A DNA stretch of 64,000 nt from Aquatica leii. Lineage: Eukaryota > Arthropoda > Insecta > Coleoptera > Lampyridae. Shown piece by piece: positions 20,923 through 30,545 of this stretch; the stretch's first letter is position 1; each line of letters starts with the position of its first letter. The position numbers and the translations under genes were made by a program. The notes below the pieces were generated by a model that was given only the letters and a program-made list of their open reading frames with translations, searched no databases and was not told where the DNA came from. The stretch covers positions 222,168,532 to 222,232,531 of the forward strand of contig CM069432.1 in the NCBI GenBank assembly GCA_035610365.1, given 5' to 3'.

Positions 20923-21914
20923 TACAGGCTGTATCAAATTTCGTGTAAAGTACAGGGATCTCGTTTATTATTAGAGATAGAAAGTTGGTTAAATAGACAA
21001 AAATTATCCTTAAGTTATGCCAAAATAAATTCAACTAACAAAATTTGCCCGCACTATAAAGTTTCTGAAATATGGCGGAAAATAATAAAATTAATGTTTT
21101 TGATTTTTAGCTTTAAAATTGTTATTTGGGGAGGTATTTAAAAACTGAAAAAACTTTCTTATTAGAACTTTTTCTGCTCTTTTAGTTGATGGCAATAAAT
21201 TTTTGTTATCGTTATTACTTTACTTTATATCGATACCAACTTTTGTTTTTCATATGCTAGCTATTTTAAAGTTTTATGCCATAAAATAGAGAAGAAAATC
21301 CTGATTTCAAAAATGTATAACATGTTTATTTTTTATTTAAAAAAAAAACCGTTTTGATTAAAAATTTATTAAGTTGGTCCACAGAAAATGAAGGATGAAT
21401 TAAAGAAGTTACACCTCAAGTTTAGTTTAGTTTAAATGTATGGTGTGGAATATTTAATAATATGATTATCGGACCTATCATATATGAAATTCTGATATGT
21501 ATCTCAGTTTCTTACAAACCGAGTTTGAAAATTTCCTAGACAATATTTTCCTAAATCAACTGGAATCAATTCATTTTCAACAAGACGGTGCCCCTGCGCA
21601 CAATGCGCAAGTTGTCCAAAATTATTTAAACGAAAGATTTACAGACAGATGGTTAGAAAAAAATGGACCGATACTTTGGCTGCGAGATCTCCGGATCTAA
21701 CACCACTAGACTTTTACTTTTAGAGTTACGTTAAGGATCAAGTATATTGTCATTGTCATCATCTGAAAGAGCAGAAAAAATTCTTTCAAGAAAGTTTTTT
21801 CAGCTTTTAAATACCTTCCCAAATAACAATTTTAAAGCTAAAAATCAAAAACACCAATTTTATTATTTTCTGACGAGATCCCTGTACTTAACATGAAATT
21901 TGATACCGCCTGTA
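20923..21914 (+). mobile_element. Mariner-type element with long TIRs, internally deleted
   Basis: The tips are TACAGGCTGTATCAAATTTC on the left and its diverged inverse on the right, flanked by TA dinucleotides in a TATA context. Homology of the ends extends at least 330 bases inward on the left (to about 21290), but the right arm has lost about 100 bases. The same end sequence occurs alone at 5938-6287. Between the arms is a partial transposase. About 990 bases in total, against roughly 1.3-2 kb for complete relatives. Confidence 0.82.
21385..21730 (+). pseudogene. Mariner-type transposase, catalytic domain fragment
   Basis: DDE-type transposase fragment inside the 20923-21914 element. Order: NEGWIKEVTPQV, stop, SLNVWCGIFNNMIIGPIIYE, frameshift, then an open frame from 21497 with FENFLDNIFLNQL. 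HFQQDGAPAHNAQVVQNYLN carries the second catalytic aspartate (codon 21584-21586), followed by DRWLEKNGP. After a one-base shift the third block reads ARSPDLTPLDFYF (aspartate codon 21694-21696), about 36 codons further on. Both late catalytic aspartates survive. The N-terminal DNA-binding half and the first aspartate block are missing. Confidence 0.8.
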
Positions 21915-21919
21915 TACAT

Positions 21920-22600
21920 TTTTTTTTACTACTAGAATTATTAAAACCTTTTTACTTGTTACTAAATCAAATTTAAAATTTAAGATGTGAATTTCAAATT
22001 AAAAATCAAGTCAGTAATTTTGACAGTTGTCATTAGTTTAATAGAATTAATTTTGACGTAATTTGTAGTTGTAGTTGTATTATAATACAAAAATAAATAG
22101 ATAACGTACGTTTTTTTCCTAAATTTACTAACATTGTTTACAAATATTTTTACTTTAAGCATTCATTATATCTAAAGTATATTGAATTCAGTTCAAACTC
22201 ACATCTAGTTAAGCCCGAACTTCAAATAACTTTTTATTTTTAAAATCAGTTTAATGTGTTTAATGAACGATTTAAGTTCTTAAAATAGCACTAAATAAAA
22301 TTTCTTGTCTCTGGTAAACAGTTTTATAAATTTTTTTCTTGAAAACTGTTATAAAATTATCAGAAATTATAAATGTGTTTATTATTATTAACCAGTGGTT
22401 AATAATGAAATATTATTTACTTGCGCTTAAAAAAGTACAACTTCACAATCTACTGTTATACGTAATAATAAAAGCCTATACAACTAGTCGTGGAGAAAAT
22501 ATATTACACACGTTTAATAGGACGAATAACCTTCTTTTATTAAACTTTTGTAATAATATACTATTTTCTAAACTAATGGTCAAATAGTCAATGTCTTAAC
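21920..22600. other. No recognised feature
   Basis: AT-rich. An 82-codon frame at 22339-22587 has no family features and is likely chance. Confidence 0.45.
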
Positions 22601-22664
22601 TTAAACCGTTGTCAATTGTTCAGCCATCTTTTGCAAAAGTACAGAACCCAAAAATTATTTAAGA

Positions 22665-22928
22665 ATGGATAATGTAGCATTTGCTACATTGTTACATTTT
22701 GTGGGGCTCAAGATTGAAAAACGTAATACCAAATTTGGAGAGTCCGTCAATGCAGAAAACCAATTAGTAGGAACACTGAGGTATTTGGCCAATGAAAGGT
22801 ATTACAAAGATCTTAAATTTAGCACCATCATTTCTCCACAGCTGATGGGACAGTTGATTCCAGGAACATGTCTACAAATTTATGAAACACTAAAAAATGA
22901 TTACTTAAAAGTAAATTTTGTTTATTAG
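22665..22928 (+). pseudogene. PIF/Harbinger transposase, N-terminal fragment
   Basis: Open from ATG 22665 to TAG 22928, 87 codons. Text such as KRNTKFGESVNAENQLVGTL, RYLANERYYKDLKF and SPQLMGQLIPGTCLQIYETL matches the N-terminal region of Harbinger nucleases: the stretch with 'eRLavtLRyLAtG.s...l...F..s...i..i....c.aI'. The DDE catalytic domain, some 250 residues, is missing, so this is a truncated gene despite its intact frame. The complete gene would be about 350-400 residues. The last six residues (VNFVY) may be read-through after the truncation point. Confidence 0.62.
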
Positions 22929-22989
22929 CTATTTATTAAAAAATTTAAAAAAATACAAGATATATAATAATAGCTTCACATTAAGGGAC

Positions 22990-23570
22990 ATTCCGCGGTG
23001 TGTTACTTAATACATTAAAGTAACCCATATTAAAATGTTGGTCTTCTGATCTTTTATGCTGTTGGGGAGTAAAATTTTGAGCTGAACCTAATAATGATAA
23101 AAAAAATCCTTGTGTAAAGGTGTTGACGGTTGTGGTGTTGAATGTCCGGATAAGAAGTACTTTTCGGTTAAATTCGGTACAACGGCAAAAAATTTTGAGT
23201 ATTGAGTATTGATTTGTAGAATAGCCTTACTAATTATTCCAATAATGTAGTGGTTGTTGAGCATAAGAAAATGTTGGAGGCACAGGTTGCGGAGTAACAA
23301 ACGGCTTTACTGATACAGTAGATTGCTCTGTAAATTTCCTTAATTTTTCATAAAAAATTATATCAAATATCAGTTTTTTTGCTATTGTTCTTTCCTTTAT
23401 TTCCTTGAGTTCTAATTTAACATTTTTGTCATAAATTGCAACATCTTTTTCGTCGCCTTTCAAGAAATTGCTTGTAATTTCTAGAAACCCCTCTTTTTTA
23501 TTTAATGATAGTTTTTGGGTTCTTGATACGTGATTTCGACAACTTGGTGTAGTAGTAATAAATTATCGTT
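22990..23570 (-). pseudogene. Harbinger accessory DNA-binding protein, C-terminal fragment
   Basis: Minus-strand coding-like sequence. The clearest part is an open frame 23463-23230: MKGDEKDVAIYDKNVKLELK, RTIAKKLIFDIIFYEKLRKF, then a proline- and aromatic-rich tail. Frames shift, and further text (for example NMGYFNVLSNTPRNVP near 23000) follows. Insect Harbinger elements carry a second gene for a Myb/SANT or MADF-type protein with a charged C-terminal helical region of this sort. The N-terminal DNA-binding domain is not readable. Assignment rests mainly on position facing the transposase within shared TIRs. Confidence 0.42.
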
Positions 23571-24009
23571 CTAAAATAAAATTAATAAACAGTTATAAGC
23601 CACGGACGATTGGTTAAGTAGATAAGTACTTCTTTTACAAGTAACCGTTTCTTAGTACCTATTTGCTTTAGTTTTTACATTGCAGTTGCCTTTGGCAATT
23701 CAACTTCACGATTTGGCGTTTTCGAGCAATATTTTTTCATTAGTTTCAAATTGTGGATGTGATAGTACTTGCATGTTGTGCTCTCCATTATTATTGATTA
23801 AATCATTATACCTCAATTTTGAAGATTTTGACAACGGTGAAATTTTTAGAAGGTGACTAGAGACAAGAAGTAAATATACTTTTTAGCTTTCAACAAGTTA
23901 AGAGCAGACAACATCAACATTACCTCAAAAAGGAATTAGGGATTTGTATAAAAATTATTACAACGGTAACAATCGTAGTGTATACTATCAAGATAAAATA
24001 GTTAATCGT

Positions 24010-24172
24010 TGTTAAAAAATTTACTTTGTGTCCAATTAAATCGGAACCAATAGGAAACTTTTTTATTCTTAGTTTTATGAAAAAAAATCATTCTTTATAA
24101 AAAGTTGTGCATGGTTTAAAACCAGAAATATAACCATCAAATATCAAATTTTTTGAGCCCTGTACAATGTTT
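24010..24172 (+). mobile_element. Terminal remnant of a second mariner-type element
   Basis: Ends ATCAAATTTTTTGAGCCCTGTACA, which reversed has the form TGTACAGGGCTCAAAAAATT typical of mariner-type tips. The preceding TTTATTCTTA and ATAAAAAGTTGTGCATGG resembles the 3' region of such elements. Only one end is found. Confidence 0.4.
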
Positions 24173-24479
24173 GTCAAAAAATATAACCTTTATTTTTGAG
24201 AATATTGACAATTTTTATTCAAAAAGTTGATCATAATAGAAAATTATTGTCAGATATCCAATATTATCCATCTGCCATGAGAAAATGATTTTTGTTATAT
24301 TTATTAACTTTTCTGTATTAGCATTGGTAATTTAACAATAAACATTTAATCTAGGATGCTCTGACAAATTTTGTATATTAGCCATTTGCGTATAGAATGA
24401 TGTACTGACGCCAAACGTTAAATTGCTAGTTGTTTTATAAAATACAAGAAATAGCGGCGCTGTTAAGAAAATTGAAATA

Positions 24480-25375
24480 GTTTTGATTTTAGGAGGTAAA
24501 TATAAGAATCATCCAGAAGCAGCAGTTATTTATAACAACAGACATCCAAATAAAAACATTCAGCATGAACAGTAACAAAAATTTAAATGTGTAAGTGTTC
24601 AAAATAATTTTAATAAAAAACGCCAAAAGCGGTTTGCCAGTGAGGACACGGAATGAGAAATGATGCTATCTGTAGTAGAGCATCTTAAAACGTCATTGAA
24701 AAAAAAACGTCTTTCATTTGAAATGAAGTACGTAGAGGTGCAATAGCATATATTTTAAAAAGTAACAGATATCATCCATACAAACCCTAGTTTTTTCGTA
24801 GATTGAAAGAAAGAGATTATCACAGACGGTTTTAATTTTGCTCGTTAATACAAAGAGAATTAGAAGAGTATCCTTTTTTATTAAGAAATATAATTTTCAA
24901 TCACATTTATATCACATCAAATGAAACTATCAGTTCACAAAATTGTCGCTGGTGGTTTGAAGTAATCCTCACTTTGGAATCAAAACTCGCAACCAATATC
25001 CATTCAAGACCAACGTATGGCGTGGTATTTATAAAAATTAAGTAATAGGACGATATTTGTTTTGACATTCTATGAATACTCAACTTTATCTAAATATTTT
25101 ACAAAATGAATTATAGAACAATTTTATTAGCGAATTATTTTTAATAGACAGTCAACGTATATGGTTTCAACAAGACAGTGCTACACGCCATACCACAATA
25201 GCTGTGAGGGAGTACATGGAAACTATTTTTATTGACAAAGTAATACATAGAAATTCGTATAACTTTTGGCCAGCTAGATCTTCAGACTTAATCAAGAATA
25301 TATTAAAGGAATTTGATAAACGAACCATTAGACGTTTAGAAAGAGATGGTGGGGATATATTGAGGCTTTAGTCAA
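24480..25375 (+). pseudogene. Mariner-type transposase, degenerate, near full length
   Basis: Plus-strand DDE transposase relic. Order: HTH region KYKNHPEAAVIYNNRHPNK and EMMLSVVEHLKTS; linker; first catalytic block ruined (TSNETI at about 24917, with D replaced by N). Then NCRWWFE, NPHFGIKTRNQYPFKTNVWR, a frameshift, and LYLNILQNEL. RIWFQQDSATRHTTIAVREY holds the second aspartate, and FWPARSSDL the third block, where the usual SPD is SSD. More than ten stops and frameshifts. TIRs were not identified with confidence. It is a different family from the 20923 and 43204 elements. Confidence 0.78.
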
Positions 25376-28200
25376 TTGCATCAAAAAACAAATTATTTTA
25401 TTTCCAATACATTGTTATAAATATTACTTATTACGTGTTAATTAACTTTTCATTTGCAAAATAAAATATTATGACATGTATGCATTAACTATCAAATTTA
25501 ACAGGTTTTCTAAATGTTCTTTTAATGCATGCAGTGTCAATGTCATTATAAATTATGTTTACAAATCAAAGGTTTGCAAATAACCTCACACAAATAGCGT
25601 TTACAATATTTGTCCCGCTATTTCGGTAAATTTAGCGTATGCGGCTAATTACTTAGCGTTACGATATTTTGTGTGCTTGCGTAGTTGTAGAAAAATAGCG
25701 TCACCGCTTATCGGAAAGTCTGCAGGAACTCTCTATTAACTACTAAACGCTAAGATCATATACAAAAATAATATTTGCATTTACCAAAACACTTTTTTTA
25801 AACAATAAATTAAGCATTTTATTTAAACGTTATTTTATTAAACATCTTATTTTCAAAGATAGCAACAAAGTAATTGTCAAATACGTAAACTATTAAAATG
25901 CATCGTTACGTACGTTTAAGTACACAACACAGATACTGATAGGAAACTAAATTTACTGAAACGACATCTTAAACAAATTTTCTTAGTATAAGTACGTAAA
26001 GACACAAATAAAAAAGACTTAAAGATTATTTAACTCTAATAAACTCATGCAACACTGAGAAAAGGAAGGTTTAAAGTCCTAAATTTTTATTACGGTCGTC
26101 TTTACAGCAAGGATAAAATAGCCTTAGTTTGAACGCTGCTGCAGTCTCTTCATCTTAATCTTAGCAATAAGTTAAAATCAGTTTTTTTCACTATATTGCT
26201 TACGATTTTTTTTTAAACAATTTTATTAATTTATGTTATTTTTTAATATGAAGCCAATAATGTTATAATTCATATAATATATAAATTAAAATTATATTAT
26301 ATTTTAGTATTCTAACGTATACTCTTGACTTTATATTTTCAGATATTTAATTTATTTGTCTAAAGTTATATAACTTTATAAATCACAGAAACTTATTATT
26401 CTTTTCAAATAAAAATGTTTATTGAACAAATACACATATAAGTAAACTATAAAAAAAAATTTTCTGTAGATGTTTTTGTTTACTAGTATTTAAAGTAATA
26501 TTATATTTTATATATGTTCTTTACATTAATACATTTTTTTATCTTTCTTACTAAGTGAATTTAAATATTAAAATACATTAACAAAAAATACAATTTTTTT
26601 ATATCGAAACTTATCGCAAAAACAAGTTTCTAGCATATGTATAACCAAAAATAGTTGTGTAATTTTATTATATTATTTGGAATTTTTAGGTAATTATGCC
26701 AAACTAGTTTTATTTACATAGTGCATTGTCGATTTTTTTAAATTTTTTTTTAAACTATAATTTAATTTTGTTTTATATTGTATTGTATAAACAACAAGTA
26801 ACTCAACCAATTTCTAATAACTATTAAATTAAATTTTAAATGTGTTTTTAGTTTAACAAAATAATTTGTTTTATGCATAAAAAATACAAGTTGCGTTTAA
26901 TATTTAAAAATAAATTAAAATTTTTAATATAATTTGTTTGCTATTTAAATAAGAAAAACTTTAAAAACAAAAAAAAATAAAATAATTAAAACGTTTTGAT
27001 TAAAAATATACCTAATGAAATCACCTGTTCGTTATAAAATTCAATTCTTCAAAGAACCCCTTTTAGTTTTTTAGTACTATCACATTTTGTAAGTTTATTT
27101 TTTTTTAAATTTGCATTGTATAAAATGAACATAATTATAAAAATGACGTAATGAAAAAAAATAAATCAAAAAGTTTTATCGTCGAAGGATTGTTAGAACA
27201 CGTTCGAAGCTAGTTTTATATGTTGCAATACAAGGGCTGCATTGATAAAAAATAAACAAACAAAACAATAATAACAATTAACTTTTAAGCTTTAGTGATT
27301 TGACTTAATCAAATTAATTAATTAGTTAAGTAAAGCAGAACAAATCTTGGTTAAACTTCAAATAAACCATGGTAAATAATAAATAATAATAAAAATAAGG
27401 ATGTGATCACCAAAAAACACACTGCTACAAATACTAAAAAATTTAAAGATTAAATTATAATAAATTTATTAGCATTTTTAATTGAAATTAGTATTGAAAA
27501 TTGCAATGCGGATATTACGTACTTGGTGCTTAAGTAGAGAAACGAAGAGTACATAGTTGTGGATTATGTTTCAATTTTGCGTAAAATAAGATCGAGTAAT
27601 TTTGATTAAATTCCATTAAGTATTTTGATTATTTCTAAAAATTTTGGGTTAATCTATTGTTATTAAAACAAAATTAATGCACGAGCTTTTTGTTGTAGCT
27701 TGTTTGGTACGTGTACCTGTGTATTGTACAATTAAATTAAAAATAGGTGTTCTATAGTAGATAATTTAGATGTACTATACAAACACCAAATATTTGTTAA
27801 AATGGTACATAATATATTAAAAAATAAACTTAAGTATTAATTTACAAACAAATTTAACAACAAAAGTAAGTCAATTATCGTATTTCATTGTTTGTGTAGC
27901 GATTATTGCGGAAAAGATACAAATTGTAGTGTTATTGGTGTCTATTACAAGGACTTCATTAAAACCCATTTCCCACGTGATCTATGAGTTGAACATCAAC
28001 ATTGTTTTAGGTTGGTAGTGTTACCACAGGTGTTACCGTTTAGTAAAATTTTTTGACATTTTTGTTTGACGTTTTGTTGAAATCGGGTATTATTTTTCGT
28101 CGTTTTCTTTATTCTCTATATTTTATATTTTAAAATAGTTATAATCACAACTAGTCAGCATTTTGTAAGTTTTTCTTGGTAATTTTGAGTTCTAATTTTT
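25376..28200. other. Very A+T-rich stretch, no recognised gene
   Basis: The only compositional exception is 25600-25745, which is GC-richer and contains repeated short words (TAGCGT, ATTTAGCG, ACTTAGCG, AATAGCGT). It has no reading frame or known family. Confidence 0.45.
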
Positions 28201-28209
28201 GTAATTTAA

Positions 28210-28920
28210 TTTTAGGTAATAATATTTCACGGTGTTTACTATTCAGTAAGTCACCGTCATTGTAATGACGCATTTTCAAACTGAGAAGTGGTATTTGCAA
28301 TCCCGATAAAACTTGGTCGTATTCTCTTCAAAGTTGTATCGATAAATTCAACGAATATTTCCCAGAAGGAAACTTTATTTACGATGCGTTCCGACGACGT
28401 AAACTAGTTTTAATTAACAGATTTTTAAATAAGAATTGCATTTGCAAGGGGAAACCTACAGGAAAGCCTACTGTACACACTGAAGAAGAAATTTGCAATT
28501 GCATGTAACGAAGTCGTAATAAAACGGTGGCAAAATTATCAGCGACCAACAGGTATAGTCACTTTAAGTTTGATTTGTAAATTATAAGCATTCAATTTTT
28601 AAGATTCTCAGTAGAAACTTACCACAAAGCACTAAAAAAGAAGACTCCGTATAAGGTTACGGTTTATCAATGCTTTCTAAAATTTAAAAAGAAGAATAAC
28701 ATATTGAACATCGGTTATAAATTTTAAATAAATGTTATTACCTATTTTAATTTCAAATAAACAGGTACTGTTATTAATGTGTTACTGTTTTTAATAAATT
28801 ACTTAACCGTAATGTAGAGGTTAGAAATTAAACTTTTTATTTAGTAATTTTTTTACGTTATACCAATCCGAACAATACGGTTGCCTAACATATATGTCAC
28901 GTGAGATCAAATCATTTATG
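28210..28920 (+). pseudogene. Tc1/mariner-type transposase relic, family A copy 2
   Basis: N-terminal part and 3' end of a transposase element, with the catalytic core deleted. Readable: FEVVF-like start, NISQKE, then LNKNCICKGKPTGKPTVH and TEEEICN (helix-turn-helix linker region), SRNKTVAKLSATN, then VETYHKALKKKTPYKVTVYQ before sense is lost. From 28710 to 28920 it matches 13450-13665, sharing AAATAAACAGGTA, TGTTACTGTTTTTAAT and GGTTGCCTAACATATAT. The two copies are therefore complementary deletions of one family. Multiple stops. Confidence 0.58.
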
Positions 28921-29225
28921 TTGGCCCAGTATTTTATCTCGTAAACCGATATTGTCAGAAAGAGAAAAAATTAATCTTGGTTTTGCGTATGAAATATGTA
29001 AATACTTTAAGACGTAGAATTAAAATGACTTATTTTATTTATCTAATCTCACTTGACAGTATTACATGGCTGTGTATTCAACAAATATACAAATATTTTG
29101 TTAAATATACTTAGAAAGTTTTTTTATTGATAAAAACTAAACCTCCTAAGATTTTTCACAAGTATGGTGTTAAATTTTTTTTGTAGGAAAGGGGGGACAG
29201 AAAAACACTATTTCATGTGCTTTTA

Positions 29226-29266
29226 AGCGACGTTTCGTAGACTAATGTGTCTACTTCTTCAGGCTA
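29226..29266 (-). ncRNA. Hammerhead ribozyme-like motif of a Penelope-like element
   Basis: The minus strand reads CTGAAGA, then a perfect 6-bp stem GTAGAC/GTCTAC closed by ACATTA, then GAAAC and GTC. All conserved hammerhead core positions (CUGANGA, GAAA, UH) are present. Helix I may pair AGC before the core with GCT after the cleavage site. The short helix III agrees with hammerheads described in PLE terminal repeats, where they process element RNA. It lies immediately downstream of the GIY-YIG coding end. Confidence 0.64.
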
Positions 29267-29572
29267 CTGTATTTAATAAAAACACCACACAATTAATACA
29301 AGCACACAAACCAGGCAATTGTGAATCGAGTATTTAAACTAATTGGAGATTAAAAAAAAATGTTTTGATCTTTTAAAATAACTGAAACTAGTAGGATGTA
29401 AGAAAAAACAAAAAAAAACATACTTACAAAAAAACTAAAAACAAGTAGTGATTCACTAAACACAGTCAATTGGTAAAAATAATAAATAACAAAAAACATT
29501 AAACTGTAAATGATTTAAAAAACAAACGATAGTTACAACAAACTCACAAACATCACAAAAACCAAAAAGCAA

Positions 29573-30290
29573 CTATTTAAAAATGTTGACATTGAAAGGT
29601 AACGGATAAAAAATTTGAGGCCATGACATTTTATTGATAAGACTATTGTGTACAGTACTAAGGTTATTAGTATCTGTATTAAAATTTACATTGTTGTCAT
29701 GTCTAGTGATGAAAATCATTTCAGATATTAATCTGTTATTGTATTTGGGTTCCACATCTAAGATGATAAGGTTACTAAAATCAAAATTGTGGCTAGTATT
29801 AATATAATGCAAAGCAAGAGCCAATTCTGCTTTTTTGTTTTTGCAATTATATTGATGATTTTTAATCCGATTAATAGTTTTTTGTTTTGTTTGCCCTATA
29901 TAACATTAATTGCATCACATGCACTCGATTCTGTATATAACATTGTGCTATTTTCAAATTAGTATTTTTTAAAATCGGAGTTTTTTAGTTAACCCGAAAA
30001 CGTTTTTGATTTTAGTATACTTGAAATTAAAAGTAGTGTTAGTTTGGGTCGATTGTGATGACATGTTATTGGTGTTGTTTGTATGGAATAATATTTTATT
30101 TGTTAGATTCTTAGGATTGTTATTTTTTAAGATGTTTAGGTTTTTTGAGTAAAATTGTGTAAACTAATGATTTTATTTTTCATAAATTTGATGTTAATTT
30201 TTTGATGGTGTGCATGTTTTGAAAAATAATTAATCGTACGGTTGGATGCTATCGGTTTTGTGTACCAATCCGTTAATAAAGAATTGTAAA
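29573..30290 (-). pseudogene. Penelope-like reverse transcriptase C-terminus and GIY-YIG endonuclease
   Basis: Minus-strand order: LTDWYTKPIASNRTINYFS and KHAHHQKINIKFMKNKI (end of the PLE reverse transcriptase, 'W..KP.aS.r.lny.S' block). A connector follows with LNILKN and KNLTNKILF. The endonuclease comes next: RIECM.CN.CYIGQTKQKTI (GIY-YIG core, CYIGQT), a helix RIKNHQYNCKNKKAELAL, then ALHYINTSHNFDFSNLIILD and RLISEMIFITRHDNNVN, containing the conserved H and E. The endonuclease nicks target DNA so that reverse transcription can prime. An open frame of 83 codons (29824-29573) covers the last part. Stops and frameshifts lie upstream, and the reverse transcriptase catalytic part is missing. 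Confidence 0.87.
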
Positions 30291-30420
30291 TTGTAAAAAC
30301 ACCATTACTTTAGACCTCGTGACTAAAACTTAGATGTGGATCATAGCTATTAAATATGTTTCATAATTACCTGGTTTATATGCTTGTTTAATTACGTCCT
30401 GTTTTTGTTAAATGGAGTAA

Positions 30421-30460
30421 CCTAAAAAAATGGACACATTAGTCTACGAAACGTCGCTTA
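30421..30460 (+). ncRNA. Degenerate hammerhead-like motif, inverted partner
   Basis: Aligns base for base with the motif at 29226-29266 on the other strand. CTGAAGA has become CTAAAAA through G to A changes, and the stem has a G-U pair and one mismatch. GAAAC and GTC are intact. Loss of the core guanines should abolish cleavage. Confidence 0.5.
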
Positions 30461-30545
30461 AAAAACACATTAAGTCTGTCTGTCTGTCGCCCTCTCCTCC
30501 TAACACCGTTCCTGCGTAAGTTTCTTTACTAGAACGGTGTTAAAT

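Larger units (their letters stand above)
22605..23838. mobile_element. PIF/Harbinger-like element, deleted
   Basis: An 11-base perfect inverted repeat, ACCGTTGTCAA at 22605-22615 and TTGACAACGGT at 23828-23838, bounds two converging gene fragments. One is a Harbinger-type transposase N-terminus on the plus strand; the other is an accessory-protein fragment on the minus strand. Flanks are TAA on the left and GAA on the right, compatible with a 3-base TAA target duplication with one change. The two-gene arrangement (nuclease plus Myb/MADF-like DNA-binding protein) is typical of the superfamily. The nuclease DDE core is deleted. Confidence 0.62.
29160..30545 (-). mobile_element. Penelope-like retroelement, 5' truncated, with inverted terminal parts
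   Basis: The minus-strand gene fragment (reverse transcriptase end plus GIY-YIG endonuclease) is flanked by a related terminal sequence in opposite orientation. The minus-strand motif at 29226-29266 and the plus-strand copy at 30421-30460 both contain GACACATTAGTCTACGAAAC and continue with GTCGCTTAAAA. Homology goes on for about 80 bases to AACACC. Penelope insertions are known for complex termini, including inverted partial copies. Stops inside the gene show it is dead. Confidence 0.78.

Noticed and set aside
20824-21141. 105-codon plus-strand open frame
   Set aside because: It runs through the 77-bp palindrome and the left TIR of the mariner-type element; no transposase motifs appear in that frame.
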